Shown one piece after another: positions 29,920 through 37,323 of a DNA stretch of 47,361 nucleotides. The notes under the pieces were generated by a model, which was given only the letters and a program-made list of their open reading frames with translations, ran no database searches and had not been told where the DNA came from. Each line of letters begins with the position of its first letter. Position 1 is the first letter of the stretch. Made by a program: the position numbers and the translations under genes. Source of the DNA: Deltaproteobacteria bacterium (lineage in GTDB: Bacteria > Desulfobacterota > Deferrimicrobia > Deferrimicrobiales > Deferrimicrobiaceae); assembly GCA_021824125.1 (NCBI GenBank), contig JAKALO010000004.1, positions 1 through 47,361 of the forward strand, in the 5' to 3' direction.

Positions 29920-30195
29920 TTACTTCTTCGCCGGCGCTGTCGCGGGCGGTGCCGCCGGGGCTGCGGGCTTGGCCTCTTCGGCCTTCTTCTCTTCGGCTTT
30001 CTTCGGCGCCTTCTTCTTCTTCGCGGCCTTCTTCTTCGCCGGCTTCGCCGCCTCGCCTTCCTTCTTCTCCGCCGCAGGAGCCGCCGCCTTCGCGGGCTCC
30101 GCAGGTGCTGCCGCCTTGGGCGCATCCGCCGCCACTGCCGCCAGCGACGTCAGCGCGAACGCCACGGCCACCAGGAACGAAAGGAACTTCTTCAT
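29920..30195 (-). CDS. Small exported Lys/Ala/Pro-rich protein
   Basis: A 91-residue protein with a clear Sec signal peptide (MKKFLSFLVAVAFALTSLAAVAA, cut after AVA-A) and a mature part made almost only of Ala, Lys, Pro and Glu (PAKKKAAKKKKAPKKAEEKK). The composition resembles histone H1-like tails, but the signal peptide places it in the periplasm or outside. ATG 30195 is chosen for the signal peptide and the GGGAGG site; a longer frame upstream is not supported. It has its own terminator. Function unknown; a polyanion- or envelope-binding role is a guess. Confidence 0.75.
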   Translation of the reverse strand: MKKFLSFLVAVAFALTSLAAVAADAPKAAAPAEPAKAAAPAAEKKEGEAAKPAKKKAAKKKKAPKKAEEKKAEEAKPAAPAAPPATAPAKK

Positions 30196-30532
30196 CTTGC
30201 CACCTCCCATTAGGGAAAGAATCAATGCGATAAATGGTTTACTCAAAGAGCATGCCAATCCCATTATTTGCATAAGTAATTGAATTATAAGTTTTTTCTT
30301 TTGGGTCTCCGGGGGAGGCCCATTAGATGGTTGCCCGAATAGGGATTGGATTCCCCATTTGGGGCATGGCCGGGTGGCGAAACGCTCCGCCCGCAAGACA
30401 GCGGGCATGGCTGCATGGACATTTCCGGATTCACCTTCTAGGGGGCGGGCCCCTTTTCCTCTTGCCATCGTATGTCGAATCGATATAAGATTTCACTCTT
30501 TCGGTATCGTATTCCTCCAACAGGGGAAGGGT
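30196..30532. other. Intergenic region between small protein and prs
   Basis: 337 bp without a gene. On the minus strand TTGGCA (30258-30253) and ATTTAT (30235-30230, 17-bp spacer) may drive the small exported protein. A 6-bp hairpin GCCCGC/GCGGGC lies near 30390-30407. I see no clear promoter for prs and no tRNA. Confidence 0.45.
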
Positions 30533-31468
30533 GTGACCAGGCTCAAGCTTTTTTCGGGGACAGCCAACGTGGAGTTGGCGAAGGAAATCTGCGCGTTCCT
30601 CTGCGTCCCGCTTTGCGAGGCGGAGATCAAGAGGTTCAGCGACGGCGAAATCAACGTGGAGATCCGCGAGAACGTCCGCGGGGTGGACGTCTTCGTGGTG
30701 CAGCCGACATGCCCGCCGGTGAACGACAACCTGATGGAGCTGCTCATCCTTATGGACGCGCTGAAGCGAGCCTCGGCGAAGCGGGTAACCGCGGTCATCC
30801 CTTATTACGGCTATGCCCGCCAGGACCGCAAGGTGCTGCCGCGCGCGCCGATCACCGCCAAGCTCGTGGCGGACCTGCTGACGGCCGCCGGGGTGTCGCG
30901 CGTCCTGACGGTGGATCTGCACGCGGGCCAGATCCAGGGTTTCTTCAACATCCCGGTGGACCACCTGTACTCCGCCCCGGTGATGCTGGATTACATCAAG
31001 GGCAACTACGGCGACGACATAGTGATCGTCTCCCCCGACGCGGGGGGGGTGGAGCGCGCCCGTGCCTTCGCAAAGCGGCTGCACTCGCCCATCGCGATCA
31101 TCGACAAGCGCCGCGTGGGTCCCAACGTGGCCGAGGTCATGAACATCATCGGCGAGGTGGACGGCAAGACGGCGATCCTCCTCGACGACATGGTGGACAC
31201 CGCCGGGACGCTTGTCCAGTCGGCCGACGCCCTGACGAAAAAAGGCGCCAGGCGGGTGTTCGCGCTGGCCACCCACCCCGTTCTCTCCGGGCCGGCGATC
31301 GAGCGCCTCGAGCGCTCCCCGATAGAGGAGCTCGTGGTGACGAACACCATTCCGCTTGGGGCGAAGGCGTCGTGCAATAAGATCCGCACCCTCTCGGTGG
31401 CCGGGCTGCTCGGAGAGGCCATAAAGCGGATCCATTTCCAGGATTCCGTAAGTTCGCTGTTCGTCTAG
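30533..31468 (+). CDS. prs: Ribose-phosphate pyrophosphokinase
   Basis: Makes PRPP from ribose 5-phosphate and ATP for purine, pyrimidine, His, Trp and NAD synthesis. The 311-residue protein begins [19 protein letters not shown]. It has [10 protein letters not shown], the catalytic loop region [10 protein letters not shown], the divalent-cation/PRPP motif [30 protein letters not shown], and the PRPP signature [16 protein letters not shown] 30533 is chosen over the longer frame from 30359 because it matches the family N-terminus and follows AGGGGAAGG. First gene of the prs-to-dnaB run. Confidence 0.97.
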   Translation: MTRLKLFSGTANVELAKEICAFLCVPLCEAEIKRFSDGEINVEIRENVRGVDVFVVQPTCPPVNDNLMELLILMDALKRASAKRVTAVIPYYGYARQDRKVLPRAPITAKLVADLLTAAGVSRVLTVDLHAGQIQGFFNIPVDHLYSAPVMLDYIKGNYGDDIVIVSPDAGGVERARAFAKRLHSPIAIIDKRRVGPNVAEVMNIIGEVDGKTAILLDDMVDTAGTLVQSADALTKKGARRVFALATHPVLSGPAIERLERSPIEELVVTNTIPLGAKASCNKIRTLSVAGLLGEAIKRIHFQDSVSSLFV

Positions 31469-31481
31469 GAGGAGAGAAGAA

Positions 31482-32141
31482 ATGGCCATGATCGAGTTGG
31501 CGGCGGATCGCCGCCGAGGGTCCGGTAAAGAGCTCAACCGGAAACGCCTCGTCCAGGGGAAGGTCCCCGGCGTGATATACGGCAAGGGGCTCGAAACGAG
31601 GCCGCTGGAGTTCGGGCGGCGGGAGCTGGAGAAGTTCCTGGCGACCGCGCGCCGCGGGACCGTCGTCGTAAAGATGAGCGTCTCGGACGGGGCGGACTCG
31701 AAAGAGTCGTTCGCGGTCCTCAAGGAGTACCAGACCGACCCCCTGACCGACCGTGTGATCCACGTGGACTTCTACGAGGTGGCCCTCGGCCGGAAGTTCC
31801 GGATCGAGGTGCCCCTCAAGGTGAGGGGGAAGGCGGCCGGGATCGAGCAGGGCGGCCTTCTCGAGCAGATCGTCCGCAGCCTCGAGGTAGAGTGCACGCC
31901 GGACAACGTTCCGGAGTCCATCGAGATCAACGTGTCGCACCTGGGGATCGGCCAGTCGATGCACCTGGGCGACGTGAAGTTTCCCGAGGGCGTGCAGCCG
32001 GTCGAGAAGGACCTGAAGATGACCCTCGTCTCGGTCCAGACGCCGAAGGTCGAGGAAGTCGTCGCCGCGGCGCCCGAGGAAGGCGTGGAAGCGGCGGAAG
32101 GCGCGAGTGTCGCGGAGCCCGAGGAAAAGGAGAAGCAATAG
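31482..32141 (+). CDS. rplY: 50S ribosomal protein L25/general stress protein Ctc
   Basis: A 219-residue long-form (Ctc) L25, which binds 5S rRNA. The N-terminal L25 domain reads RRGSGKELNRKRLVQGKVPGVIYGKG and ends near VIHVDFYEV. The C-terminal TL5 domain follows (PLKVRGKAAGIEQGGLLEQ, VECTPDNVPESIEINVSHLGIGQSMHL). It ends in an acidic Ala/Glu tail. Located 13 nt after prs and overlapping the pth frame, as in many deltaproteobacteria-like genomes. Confidence 0.96.
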   Translation: MAMIELAADRRRGSGKELNRKRLVQGKVPGVIYGKGLETRPLEFGRRELEKFLATARRGTVVVKMSVSDGADSKESFAVLKEYQTDPLTDRVIHVDFYEVALGRKFRIEVPLKVRGKAAGIEQGGLLEQIVRSLEVECTPDNVPESIEINVSHLGIGQSMHLGDVKFPEGVQPVEKDLKMTLVSVQTPKVEEVVAAAPEEGVEAAEGASVAEPEEKEKQ

Positions 32142-32823
32142 CCGGCCGAAGCTCCTCGTGGTCGGCCTCGGGAACCCGGGCCGCGGGTACGGCAGGACGT
32201 TCCATAACGCCGGATTCTCCGCGGTGGAACTGCTGGCGCGGGGGCTGGGGGTACGGCTCGCGAGGGAAGGGGATCTCGAGCGAGGGATCGCCGACGCCGA
32301 AGGGGTGACCGTCCTCCTCGCCCGGCCGCGGACGTTCATGAATTGCAGCGGCCTGGCGGTGGCCCCCGCCTACAGGGATTGCGCGGAATCCCCCGACGAC
32401 CTGATCGTCGTACACGACGACCTGGACATTCCGCTCGGGCAGGTTAGGCTGAAGCGCGGCGGCGGGACGGGCGGGCACAACGGCCTGCGGTCCCTGCAGG
32501 CGGAACTTGGAACCCAGGCGTTCCTTCGCGTCCGGATCGGAATCGGGCGTCCCCCTGAAGGGGTCGACCCAGCGGATTTCGTCCTGTCCCCCGTTCCGGA
32601 GGAGGCACGCGGCGTTTTTCTCGACGGCGTCGCTTCCGCGGCGGACGCCGTCCGCGAAATACTGCGGGACGGGTTCGAAAAGGCGATGACGCGCCGGAAC
32701 GCGCGCCGCGCCACCACCCTTCCGGAAGGTCCGGAAGGAAACATACTCCTTGCTCCCGGCGAAAAGACCGGGGGCTCGATCAGCCGAAAGGAGGCAAAGA
32801 AAAAAGATGCAGAAGAAGTATGA
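32107..32823 (+). CDS. pth: Peptidyl-tRNA hydrolase
   Basis: Releases tRNA from stalled peptidyl-tRNA in the cytoplasm. Motifs are LLVVGLGNPGRGYGRTFHNAGF (catalytic His), RPRTFMNCSG, VVHDDLDIPLGQVRLK (Asp), and GGGTGGHNGLRS. The start is GTG 32107, inside the rplY end, with GGAAGG about 6 nt upstream; no other standard start precedes the conserved core. It adds about 14 basic residues (SRSPRKRRSNSRPK) to the usual N-terminus. The C-terminus also runs past the usual length and overlaps rpsF by 17 nt. Confidence 0.94.
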   Translation: MSRSPRKRRSNSRPKLLVVGLGNPGRGYGRTFHNAGFSAVELLARGLGVRLAREGDLERGIADAEGVTVLLARPRTFMNCSGLAVAPAYRDCAESPDDLIVVHDDLDIPLGQVRLKRGGGTGGHNGLRSLQAELGTQAFLRVRIGIGRPPEGVDPADFVLSPVPEEARGVFLDGVASAADAVREILRDGFEKAMTRRNARRATTLPEGPEGNILLAPGEKTGGSISRKEAKKKDAEEV

Positions 32824-33205
32824 AACCGCCATCCTGTTCGACCCCGAACTCCCCGAAGAGCGGCGCAAAGAGTTTCTCGCCAAGCTTGCGGGCGTTATCG
32901 CGTCCTACAAGGGGGAGATCCTCAAGCAGGACGACTGGGGGAACCGGAAGCTGGCCTACCAGATCGGAAAGAGGGTCAACGCGTACTACACGTTCCTTCT
33001 CTACACCGGAGACCGGGGCGTCGTGGAGGAGGTCGAGCGCAACATCAAGATCTTCGACGGCATCATGCGCCACCTGACCTCCCGCATCGAAGTCGAGGTC
33101 AAGCTGAAAGCCGCATCCCCCGCGCCTGCGGCGGGCGATGCTGCGCCGCCGGCCGAAGGGCAGCCTCCGGCGGGAGACACGCCTCCCGCCGCTCCGGCGG
33201 AATAG
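32807..33205 (+). CDS. rpsF: 30S ribosomal protein S6
   Basis: 132 residues beginning MQKKYETAILFDPELPEERR, with WGNRKLAYQIGKRVNAYYTFLLY typical of S6, which pairs with S18 on the platform of the small subunit. The C-terminus has an Ala/Pro-rich extension (about residues 105-132). ATG 32807 fits the family; a longer frame from 32750 is the end of pth in another register. AAAGGAGG lies about 12 nt upstream. First gene of the S6-SSB-S18-L9 group. Confidence 0.97.
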   Translation: MQKKYETAILFDPELPEERRKEFLAKLAGVIASYKGEILKQDDWGNRKLAYQIGKRVNAYYTFLLYTGDRGVVEEVERNIKIFDGIMRHLTSRIEVEVKLKAASPAPAAGDAAPPAEGQPPAGDTPPAAPAE

Positions 33206-33220
33206 GAGAGAGGGGGTTCC

Positions 33221-33628
33221 ATGGTCACCTTCAACCGCGTCATCCTGGCGGGAAACCTCGTGCGGGACCCCGAGATACGGTATCTTCCCTCGGGGCTCTC
33301 CGTGACCAGCTTCGGCCTTGCGGTCAACTCGCGATACAAGCAGAACAACGAGCTGAAGGAGGAGGTGTCGTTTTTCGACGTCGTCGTCTTCGGCAAGATG
33401 GGCGAGAACTGTGCGGAATACCTCTCCAAGGGGCGTCCGGTCCTCGTGGAGGGGCGCCTGCGGCAGCGCCGGTGGGAAACCGACGGAGCGAAAAGGAGCA
33501 AGATCGAGGTGGTGGCCGACAACGTACAGTTCCTCGGCGCGCCCAGGGGCGCGGGCGGAGGCGAAACAGGCGGGGGCGTCGCGCCGCAGCAAGGCGGGGG
33601 AACCCCCGACGACGACACCCCGTTTTGA
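33221..33628 (+). CDS. ssb: Single-stranded DNA-binding protein
   Basis: A 135-residue SSB with one OB fold: FNRVILAGNLVRDPEIRYLPSG, FFDVVVFGKMGENCAEYLSKGRPVLVEGRLR. A Gly-rich linker follows and the acidic partner-binding tip DDDTPF ends the chain. Located between rpsF and rpsR, a common bacterial order that links replication with ribosome genes. AGAGGGGG precedes the ATG. Confidence 0.97.
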   Translation: MVTFNRVILAGNLVRDPEIRYLPSGLSVTSFGLAVNSRYKQNNELKEEVSFFDVVVFGKMGENCAEYLSKGRPVLVEGRLRQRRWETDGAKRSKIEVVADNVQFLGAPRGAGGGETGGGVAPQQGGGTPDDDTPF

Positions 33629-33668
33629 CGGACCGATACCGAAATAACATCCAGGAGGAATAAAGCCG

Positions 33669-33959
33669 ATGGCAGCGATGATGAGACCCCGGTCGGGCGG
33701 GCCCCGCGAAGGCGGCGGCCCCGGAGGGCCGAGGAAGCGCTACGTACGCAAGAAGTTCTGCAGGTTCTGCGCGGAGAAGGAACTCCAGCTCGAGTACAAG
33801 AACGTCTACATGATCAAGCAGTTCGTGTCCGAACGCGGGAAGATCGTGCCCCGCCGCATCTCTGGGACCTGCGCGACCCACCAGCGGAAGCTGACCGTGG
33901 AGATCAAGAAGGCGCGAGCCGTGGCGCTGATACCGTTCACCGCCACGCAGGTCCGGTAG
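33669..33959 (+). CDS. rpsR: 30S ribosomal protein S18
   Basis: 96 residues with [19 protein letters not shown], the Cys-containing (zinc-capable) form of S18, and [28 protein letters not shown] Gly/Pro/Arg-rich N-terminal extension (about 20 residues) precedes the core. AGGAGG lies 11 nt before ATG 33669; in-frame ATGs at 33678 and 33681 are alternatives. Confidence 0.97.
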   Translation: MAAMMRPRSGGPREGGGPGGPRKRYVRKKFCRFCAEKELQLEYKNVYMIKQFVSERGKIVPRRISGTCATHQRKLTVEIKKARAVALIPFTATQVR

Positions 33960-33967
33960 GGGGGGAT

Positions 33968-34411
33968 ATGAAGGTCATCCTGCGCGAAGACGTGGAAAAG
34001 CTGGGGAAGGCGGGCGAAGTGGTAAAGGTCGCCGACGGGTTCGGTCGGAACTTTCTGCTCCCACGCCGGCTGGCCGTGCCGGCTAACGTCCGGAACCTCA
34101 AGTCCCTCGAGCACGACCGGCGGGTGATCGAGGCCCGGGTGAAAAAAACGCGGAAGACCGCTGAGTCCCTGGCGACGAGGCTCTCCTCGGTGTCCCTCAC
34201 CATCCCGGCAAAGGCGGGGGAGGAGGGCAAGCTGTTCGGGGCGATAACCTCCCGGGACATAGCCGAAGCGCTCGGGAAGGCAGGCGTACCGGTGGACCGG
34301 AAGACGGTGCTGTTACCCGATCCCATCAAGCAGCTGGGCGACTACAAGGTGAAGATCAAGGCGGGGGGCGATCTCGCCCCCGAGATATCCGTCAGCGTGG
34401 TGGCGGAATAG
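33968..34411 (+). CDS. rplI: 50S ribosomal protein L9
   Basis: 147 residues. The N-terminal domain MKVILREDVEKLGKAGEVVKVADGFGRNFLLPRR has the L9 signature; a long helix (about 45-75) links it to the C-terminal domain (LFGAITSRDIAEAL, DPIKQLGDYKVKI). GGGGGGAT precedes the ATG, 8 nt after rpsR. Confidence 0.97.
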   Translation: MKVILREDVEKLGKAGEVVKVADGFGRNFLLPRRLAVPANVRNLKSLEHDRRVIEARVKKTRKTAESLATRLSSVSLTIPAKAGEEGKLFGAITSRDIAEALGKAGVPVDRKTVLLPDPIKQLGDYKVKIKAGGDLAPEISVSVVAE

Positions 34412-34436
34412 CCTCTTTCCGGGGAGGGGGGTGTCC

Positions 34437-37088
34437 ATGAACGGTACTCGGACGACGCCGGTTTCCGGCTCCGACGCCTCCCTCCTCCGCGTCCCCCCGC
34501 ACAACCTCGCGGCCGAGCAGGGGGTGCTCGCCTCCATCCTTCTGAACAACGACCTGATGAACACCGTGGTGGAGATCCTCCGGCCGGAGGATTTCTACCA
34601 GGGCGCCCACCGCACCCTCTTCTCCGTGATGCAGGACCTCTACGACCGGGGCCGCGCGATCGACCAGCTGACCCTCTCCGCGGCGCTCAAGGACCGCGGC
34701 GTGGAGGGGGAGGTCGGGGGGCTGGCCTACCTCTCCGACCTGATCCAGAACGTCCCCACCACCGCCAACGTGGGGGACTACGCCCGCCTGGTCAAGAACG
34801 CCTCGATATTGCGCAAGACGATCGCCGTCGCCCAGCAGATCACCACCTCGGCGTTTCAGGGGGTTTCCGAGGTGGACGACTTTCTGGACCAGACCGAGCA
34901 GGCGATCTTCGCGATCGCCGAGGAGAAGATAAAGCCCTCCTACTACACGATGTCCGAGATGGCCAGGGAGTCGATGCGGGAGATCGAGAAACTCTTCGAG
35001 AAGAAGGAGATGATCACCGGCGTTCCCTCGGGCTTCCGCGACCTGGACCAGCTCACCTCGGGTTTCCAGAAGTCGGACATGATCATCATCGCGGCGCGGC
35101 CGGGGATGGGCAAGACCGCCTTCTGCCTCAACGTCGCCCAGAACGCATCGATCCGGCACAAGCTGCCCGTCGCGATCTTCTCCCTGGAGATGAGCCGGCA
35201 GCAGCTTGCGCTGCGGATGATCTGCTCGGACGCCCGGGTCAACTCCCAGCGGATGCGGAGGGGGTACCTCGCGCAGGACGAGATGAACCGGATCGTCGCC
35301 TCCGTGGGGAGGCTGTCGGAGGCCCCGATCTTCATCGACGACTCGGGGTCTCTGACGGCGCTCGAGCTGCGGGCGAAGGCGCGGCGGCTGAAGAAGGACA
35401 AGCAGATCGGGCTGCTGATGGTCGACTACCTCCAGCTCATGCGGGGGAACTCCTACCGCGCCTCCTCGGACAACCGCGTGCAGGAGGTCTCGGAGATCTC
35501 CCGCTCGCTCAAGGCGCTGGCCAAGGAGCTCGATATCCCGGTGCTGGCCATCTCCCAGCTGAGCCGGAGCGTCGAGAGTCGGAACGACAAGCGGCCCCAG
35601 ATGGCCGACCTTCGCGAATGCGTGACCGGAGACACGCTTGTCCTTCTGGCCGACGGCAGCCGTGTGCCCATACGGGACCTGGTGGGAAAGCAGATTGAAG
35701 TCTGGGCCATGTCGGCGAAAGGGCGCATCGTGGCGGCAAAGAGCGATCTCGTCTGGTCGGTGGGAGAGAGGCCGGTGACGCGCGTCACGCTGGCAAGCGG
35801 CCGCACGATCCGGGCAACGGCCGAACACCGGCTTTATGGTTCTGATGGCTGGATACGTGTCGCGGACCTGAAGCCCGGCGACCGCCTTGCGATTGCCCGC
35901 GCCGTACCCGAACCATCCGGGACGATCCGTTGGCCGGAAGAAAGAATCATGCTGCTTGGACAACTTGTCGGCGACGGCAGTTATCTCGTAAACCAGCCGA
36001 TGCGGTACACGACCGCTTCCGAGGAAAACAGCAGTGCCGTAGAGCAGGCGGCCCGAAAAGAGTTCGGAGCGAAGGTGAGCCGCTACCCGGGGCGGGGAAA
36101 ATGGCACCAGCTTCTCATCAGCGGGAACGGGAACCGCTGGCATCCGGCTGGGGTAAACCGTTGGTTGCGCGAGCTGGGAATCTTCGGACAACGGTCCCAC
36201 GAAAAGCGGCTGCCCATGGATGTGTTTCGTTTGAGCAACGATCAGATTGCTCTATTGTTGTGCCACCTCTGGGCGACGGATGGAAGCATCTGTTGCCGCA
36301 AGGCCGGTACTAGGGGTTCGGCAAGAGTATATTTCAGTACGTCAAGCGAGGGACTTGCGAGAGATGTGGCTGCGCTGTTGATCCGTCTTGGCATCGTTGC
36401 CCGGATTGGATCCGTTTGCAAGGCGAATTACCGGCCGGTATTCTCTGTGGCAATCTATGGTGTCGATCAACAGAAACGATTCCTTGAGTCGGTGGGAGCG
36501 TTCGGGCCGCGAGTCGCACCGGCGGACAAACTATGGAACGAGTTGGCGTTCGTGGAGTCAAATACCAACGTCGATACTTTGCCGAAAGAGGTTTTTCTCC
36601 AGGTGAAGGCTGCCATGGCGGGAAGAGGGATTTCGAATCGCGATATGGCGACCCTCCGCGGCACCGCATACGGTGGGGGCAACCACTTTGGTTTTGCCCC
36701 GTCCCGGTCCCTGCTCATGGAGTATGCGAATCTCCTTGACGATGAAACTCTCAGGGGTTGGGCGGCAAGCGACCTGTTCTGGGATCGCGTCGTGGACCTG
36801 AAGCCCGATGGAGTCGATGAGGTTTTCGATCTCACGGTTCCGGGTCCTTTTTCCTGGCTTGCGGACGGGATCGTCAGTCACAATTCTGGGGCCTTGGAGC
36901 AGGACGCGGACCTCATCCTGTTCATCTACCGCGAGGAGATGTACGCCAAGGGGGAGACCCCGGAAGACAAGAAGGGGAAGGCGGAGGTGATCGTCGGCAA
37001 GCACCGGAACGGTCCCATGGGGGAGGTCGACCTCGCCTTCCTGTCCATGTACACCCGTTTCGAGGACCTGGCGAAGGACTACGAATAA
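34437..37088 (+). CDS. dnaB: Replicative DNA helicase DnaB with intein
   Basis: The precursor is 883 residues: a 461-residue DnaB helicase interrupted by a 422-residue intein. The N-domain starts RVPPHNLAAEQGVLASIL. The RecA-like domain has Walker A ARPGMGKT, MVDYLQLM and QLSRSVESR. The insertion lies between DLRE and SGALEQDADLILF, next to a conserved loop of the active site, where splicing restores DLRESGALEQ. ATG 34437 is 9 nt after GGAGG; GTG 34431 is too close to it. DnaB unwinds DNA at the fork as a hexamer, so the cell depends on correct splicing. Last gene of the prs run. Confidence 0.97.
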   Translation: MNGTRTTPVSGSDASLLRVPPHNLAAEQGVLASILLNNDLMNTVVEILRPEDFYQGAHRTLFSVMQDLYDRGRAIDQLTLSAALKDRGVEGEVGGLAYLSDLIQNVPTTANVGDYARLVKNASILRKTIAVAQQITTSAFQGVSEVDDFLDQTEQAIFAIAEEKIKPSYYTMSEMARESMREIEKLFEKKEMITGVPSGFRDLDQLTSGFQKSDMIIIAARPGMGKTAFCLNVAQNASIRHKLPVAIFSLEMSRQQLALRMICSDARVNSQRMRRGYLAQDEMNRIVASVGRLSEAPIFIDDSGSLTALELRAKARRLKKDKQIGLLMVDYLQLMRGNSYRASSDNRVQEVSEISRSLKALAKELDIPVLAISQLSRSVESRNDKRPQMADLRECVTGDTLVLLADGSRVPIRDLVGKQIEVWAMSAKGRIVAAKSDLVWSVGERPVTRVTLASGRTIRATAEHRLYGSDGWIRVADLKPGDRLAIARAVPEPSGTIRWPEERIMLLGQLVGDGSYLVNQPMRYTTASEENSSAVEQAARKEFGAKVSRYPGRGKWHQLLISGNGNRWHPAGVNRWLRELGIFGQRSHEKRLPMDVFRLSNDQIALLLCHLWATDGSICCRKAGTRGSARVYFSTSSEGLARDVAALLIRLGIVARIGSVCKANYRPVFSVAIYGVDQQKRFLESVGAFGPRVAPADKLWNELAFVESNTNVDTLPKEVFLQVKAAMAGRGISNRDMATLRGTAYGGGNHFGFAPSRSLLMEYANLLDDETLRGWAASDLFWDRVVDLKPDGVDEVFDLTVPGPFSWLADGIVSHNSGALEQDADLILFIYREEMYAKGETPEDKKGKAEVIVGKHRNGPMGEVDLAFLSMYTRFEDLAKDYE
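35619..36884 (+). other. DnaB intein with LAGLIDADG-type homing endonuclease
   Basis: 422 codons in frame. Block A begins at the catalytic Cys (CVTGDTLVLLADG). Block B has TIRATAEHRL with the conserved Thr and His. Endonuclease motifs appear as LLGQLVGDGSYL and LLLCHLWATDGS, so both DOD motifs with their acidic residues are present. The end is EVFDLTVPGPFSWLADGIVSHN, with penultimate His and terminal Asn, and Ser is the first downstream host residue. It looks fully active in splicing and homing. The start resembles the Rhodothermus DnaB intein. Codon use, with more A/T-ending codons than dnaB itself, suggests transfer. Confidence 0.95.
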
Positions 37089-37323
37089 GGCGGCTGCCGG
37101 GATGCGCTGACCTTACAACCTCATATTGAACGGACGATATCGGTTCTCCCTTTTTTCTATCCTGGTATAAGTGGCGGCCTGTCTCTCGATGATCTCGGCC
37201 GGGGACAATTCCTTGGATCGCAAAGAGGTTTTTATCGACCACCCGGTGATCGACATCAGTGTCAAATCGGTCGACCCGAAAGAGGCGGTCGTTCATACGA
37301 ATGAATATTGGTGCTTGGTCAGA

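Noticed and set aside
28083-30125. Minus-strand open frame (680 codons) opposite the GTPase
   Set aside because: Ser/Arg-rich translation, antisense to intact GTPase motifs and crossing a terminator.
30241-30258. Sigma-54-like site (TGGCAT, 5 nt, TTGAG) on the minus strand
   Set aside because: The essential GC of the -12 element is GA here; the TTGGCA fits a -35 box better.
30360-30415. tRNA-like G/C-rich segment upstream of prs
   Set aside because: No acceptor stem, T arm or anticodon loop can be formed; only a 6-bp hairpin.
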